In this document: piece after piece, positions 6,384-8,106 of the stretch
How positions within the stretch are numbered: position 1 is the first letter of the stretch
Layout: each line of letters starts with the position of its first letter
DNA from: Snowella sp031396835
GTDB taxonomy: Bacteria; Cyanobacteriota; Cyanobacteriia; Cyanobacteriales; Microcystaceae
Assembly: GCA_031396835.1 (NCBI GenBank)
Contig: JANNLO010000053.1
Coordinates: 1-8,106, forward strand
DNA length: 8,106 nucleotides
Direction: 5' to 3'
Position numbers and translations under genes: made by a program
Notes under the pieces: model-generated
Told to the model about the DNA's origin: nothing
What the model saw: only the letters and a program-made list of their open reading frames with translations
Databases searched by the model: none

Positions 6384-6584
6384 ATGAATCAAGTACAAAT
6401 GAAAAAGATTTATATTCCGCGTCAAATTCTTTATCTAATTTTATTGATTATTTTTAGTGCTAGTAGTGTCGGTTTAGTCGCAGATTTAGATAGTCTTTGG
6501 ATTGTTGAAGTTGCAACATTAATCTTAGTTTTATCAGGGGGATTTAGCTTGATTTATTTCAGTTTTCACCGTCAACGTCATTGA
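6384..6584 (+). CDS. Small two-helix membrane protein, function unknown
   Basis: The product has 66 residues. A short basic N-terminus (MKKIYIPRQ) leads into a first hydrophobic helix (about 14-33), then a short acidic loop (ADLDSLW) and a second helix (about 39-60), ending in basic FHRQRH. The basic ends and acidic loop fit a hairpin with both ends in the cytoplasm. Either ATG 6384 or the in-frame ATG five codons later could be the start. Neither has a strong Shine-Dalgarno; AAGG lies 12 bases before the first. It stands alone on the plus strand between minus-strand genes in AT-rich DNA. The membrane pattern makes a real gene likely, but I do not recognise a family. Confidence 0.6.
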   Translation: MNQVQMKKIYIPRQILYLILLIIFSASSVGLVADLDSLWIVEVATLILVLSGGFSLIYFSFHRQRH

Positions 6585-6688
6585 ATTAATTAATAATTTA
6601 TTTGTTAAATTTAAAGTTTATTACTATGAAATCAGAAGCTAGTATTAACCATCAAATAGCAACTAACTCCTGACTAAATTAATAAAAT

Positions 6689-6964
6689 TTATAATGCTGC
6701 TTGAGCTAAGTTGAAAAATCCTGGAGTATTCCCAGGAGAATTAGCTCGATCTTTCTGAGAAAGAATAACGGCACTAATTTGATCACTCATAATTGCTACT
6801 TTCTTTTCCGTTTGTTTTTCACAAGTTAGCTCTAAAAGCTCTGGCGTTGGCGATCGCATAGCAGTTGTAAGTTGGACATAGAGTGCCTCGGCATCAACAG
6901 TTTCTTTACGTTCAACAGAAACGGGCATGGGTGAATACTTCAACGTGACATTAATACTAATCAT
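6689..6964 (-). CDS. UPF0367-type conserved cyanobacterial protein
   Basis: The protein has 91 residues and begins MISINVTLKYSPMPVSVERK. It carries ALYVQLTTAMRSPTPELLEL followed by TCEKQTEKKVAIMSDQISAV. This pattern (VxRK...ALY..I..AMRS..P..LELTCEKQ..KK) is what I recall of the UPF0367 family, a small soluble protein found across cyanobacteria with no known role. A longer reading with a GTG start at 6970 is possible. The ATG at 6964 is preferred because GGAG sits 5 bases before it, while the GTG overlaps that same site, and because family members begin with this strand. It is divergent from psbD across a 267-base gap. Confidence 0.85.
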   Translation of the reverse strand: MISINVTLKYSPMPVSVERKETVDAEALYVQLTTAMRSPTPELLELTCEKQTEKKVAIMSDQISAVILSQKDRANSPGNTPGFFNLAQAAL

Positions 6965-7095
6965 GGACACTCCATAAAAAACTTGACAAGAGATTATCTG
7001 GCATCAACAGCCTTGATCCCTATTTTCTTAGACTACAGGTAAAATTTTAGATTTTGTTAAGAATTGGGGTAGCAACCTTTCCTGATTTCTCCTAA

Positions 7096-7101
7096 TATAG
7101 T
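7096..7101 (+). promoter_or_regulatory. Candidate -10 element for psbD
   Basis: TATAGT matches the -10 consensus at five of six positions and lies about 130 bases upstream of the psbD ATG, implying a long leader. No good -35 is found at 16-18 bases. The overlapping TAATAT (7093-7098) is an alternative with TAGCAA (7070-7075) as a weak -35. A -35-poor promoter would fit light-regulated activation, but no regulator site was identified. Confidence 0.3.
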
Positions 7102-7218
7102 GTAAGTTAAGAAAAGTAACAATTTCTCACATTTGGTCTAAACTTCTGATTCTGGCATTCAGTAGGCAAGTTTATTTTAAATCAAAAGAAATTAAAATCC
7201 TGTACTTATTTATTATTC

Positions 7219-7222
7219 GGAG
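7219..7222 (+). promoter_or_regulatory. Ribosome-binding site of psbD
   Basis: GGAG lies 9 bases before the ATG at 7232 and supports that start, which also gives the invariant D2 N-terminus MTIAVGRAP. Confidence 0.6.
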
Positions 7223-7231
7223 ATTTGTGCG

Positions 7232-8106
7232 ATGACAATTGCAGTCGGACGCGCCCCAGCAGAACAGGGTTGGTTTGATGCCCTCGATGACTGGCTTAAA
7301 CGCGATCGTTTCGTTTTTATTGGTTGGTCAGGGGTACTTTTATTTCCCTGCGCTTTCATGGCCCTCGGTGGCTGGTTAACAGGAACAACTTTCGTAACCT
7401 CTTGGTACACTCACGGTTTAGCTAGTTCTTACCTCGAAGGTGCTAACTTTTTAACCGTTGCTGTTTCTTCTCCTGCCGATGCCTTTGGTCACTCTCTACT
7501 TTTTCTTTGGGGGCCTGAAGCTCAAGGAAATTTAACACGTTGGTTCCAGATTGGTGGTTTGTGGCCCTTTGTTGCTCTTCACGGTGCTTTCGGATTGATT
7601 GGCTTTATGCTACGTCAGTTTGAAATCTCTCGTTTAATTGGCATTCGTCCCTATAATGCGATCGCTTTCTCTGGCCCAATTGCAGTATTCGTCAGTGTCT
7701 TTTTGATGTACCCTTTGGGACAATCTAGTTGGTTCTTTGCTCCCAGTTTTGGTGTTGCAGGAATCTTCCGTTTCATCTTGTTCTTACAAGGATTCCATAA
7801 CTGGACTCTTAATCCTTTCCACATGATGGGAGTCGCTGGTATTCTTGGTGGTGCTTTACTTTGTGCTATTCATGGTGCAACGGTAGAAAACACCTTATTT
7901 GAAGACAGCGATCAAGCAAATACTTTCCGAGCATTTGAACCAACTCAAGCGGAAGAAACCTATTCAATGGTGACAGCAAACCGTTTTTGGTCACAAATCT
8001 TTGGAATTGCTTTCTCTAACAAACGTTGGTTACACTTTTTCATGTTGTTCGTCCCTGTAACGGGCTTGTGGATGAGTTCTATTGGTATCGTTGGTTTAGC
8101 TTTAAA
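7232..8106 (+). CDS. psbD: Photosystem II D2 protein (partial, 3' end outside window)
   Basis: D2 is one half of the photosystem II reaction-centre heterodimer in the thylakoid membrane. It carries part of P680, the inactive-branch pheophytin, QA and the redox-active Tyr D. The first 291 codons of the usual 352 are present. Landmark residues fall at their standard numbers: His117 (peripheral chlorophyll), Tyr160 (Tyr D), His197 (P680 axial ligand), His214 and His268 (non-haem iron), and Tyr244 and Lys264 (bicarbonate region). Five transmembrane helices are expected and all five lie within the window. Compared with D2 as I remember it, residue 71 is Ala in YLEGANF (usually EGCNF), and 226-229 read SDQA in a variable loop. 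All functional residues are intact, so this is an active-looking gene. In most cyanobacteria psbC follows and overlaps psbD, but that lies beyond the window. Confidence 0.98.
   Translation, partial: MTIAVGRAPAEQGWFDALDDWLKRDRFVFIGWSGVLLFPCAFMALGGWLTGTTFVTSWYTHGLASSYLEGANFLTVAVSSPADAFGHSLLFLWGPEAQGNLTRWFQIGGLWPFVALHGAFGLIGFMLRQFEISRLIGIRPYNAIAFSGPIAVFVSVFLMYPLGQSSWFFAPSFGVAGIFRFILFLQGFHNWTLNPFHMMGVAGILGGALLCAIHGATVENTLFEDSDQANTFRAFEPTQAEETYSMVTANRFWSQIFGIAFSNKRWLHFFMLFVPVTGLWMSSIGIVGLAL

Noticed and set aside
6984..6989. Perfect TTGACA as a psbD -35
   Set aside because: No plausible -10 lies 16-18 bases downstream, and it is about 240 bases from psbD, within the likely leader/promoter region of the divergent UPF0367 gene.
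7213..7410. 65-codon minus-strand open frame over the start of psbD
   Set aside because: It is antisense to the invariant D2 N-terminus, with no independent support.

Overview
The window looks like a piece of the chromosome of a unicellular cyanobacterium. It carries psbD (photosystem II D2), a small protein of the UPF0367 type, a Uma2-family protein and 11 perfect copies of the HIP1 octamer GCGATCGC. The D2 sequence looks closest to the Synechocystis/Microcystis/Cyanothece style, but the genus cannot be fixed from this window alone.

Layout. Positions 1-170 hold the tail of a reading frame that enters from the left. It ends at 67-69 and overlaps a cluster of stem-loops that runs to about position 153; this could be the right end of a TnpB-type insertion sequence with its guide RNA. 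gcvP (249-3197, minus) follows. It encodes the P-protein of the glycine cleavage system and carries a short G-rich cyanobacterial repeat read in frame. Upstream of gcvP, 3198-3358 holds two HIP1 sites, a Fur-box-like dyad and a candidate promoter.

A tight three-gene minus-strand cassette occupies 3359-5151. In transcription order it encodes a two-helix membrane protein with a beta-rich C-terminal domain, a 119-residue protein that shares a motif with that domain, and a short P-loop ATPase with an ExeA-like N-terminus. The genes are 3 nt apart and then overlap by 4 nt (ATGA). I do not recognise this combination as a described system, and it is the most interesting part of the window.

Next come a Uma2-family gene (5260-5862, minus) and about 520 bases without an intact gene (5863-6383), which contain the decayed C-terminal part of a LysR-type regulator. 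A 66-residue two-helix membrane protein (6384-6584, plus) and the UPF0367 gene (6689-6964, minus) follow. psbD starts at 7232 on the plus strand, divergent from UPF0367, and runs off the right edge after 291 codons.

Apart from the cassette, the genes do not form one pathway. gcvP serves photorespiratory glycine breakdown and C1 metabolism. psbD builds the photosystem II reaction centre. The rest are accessory or unknown.
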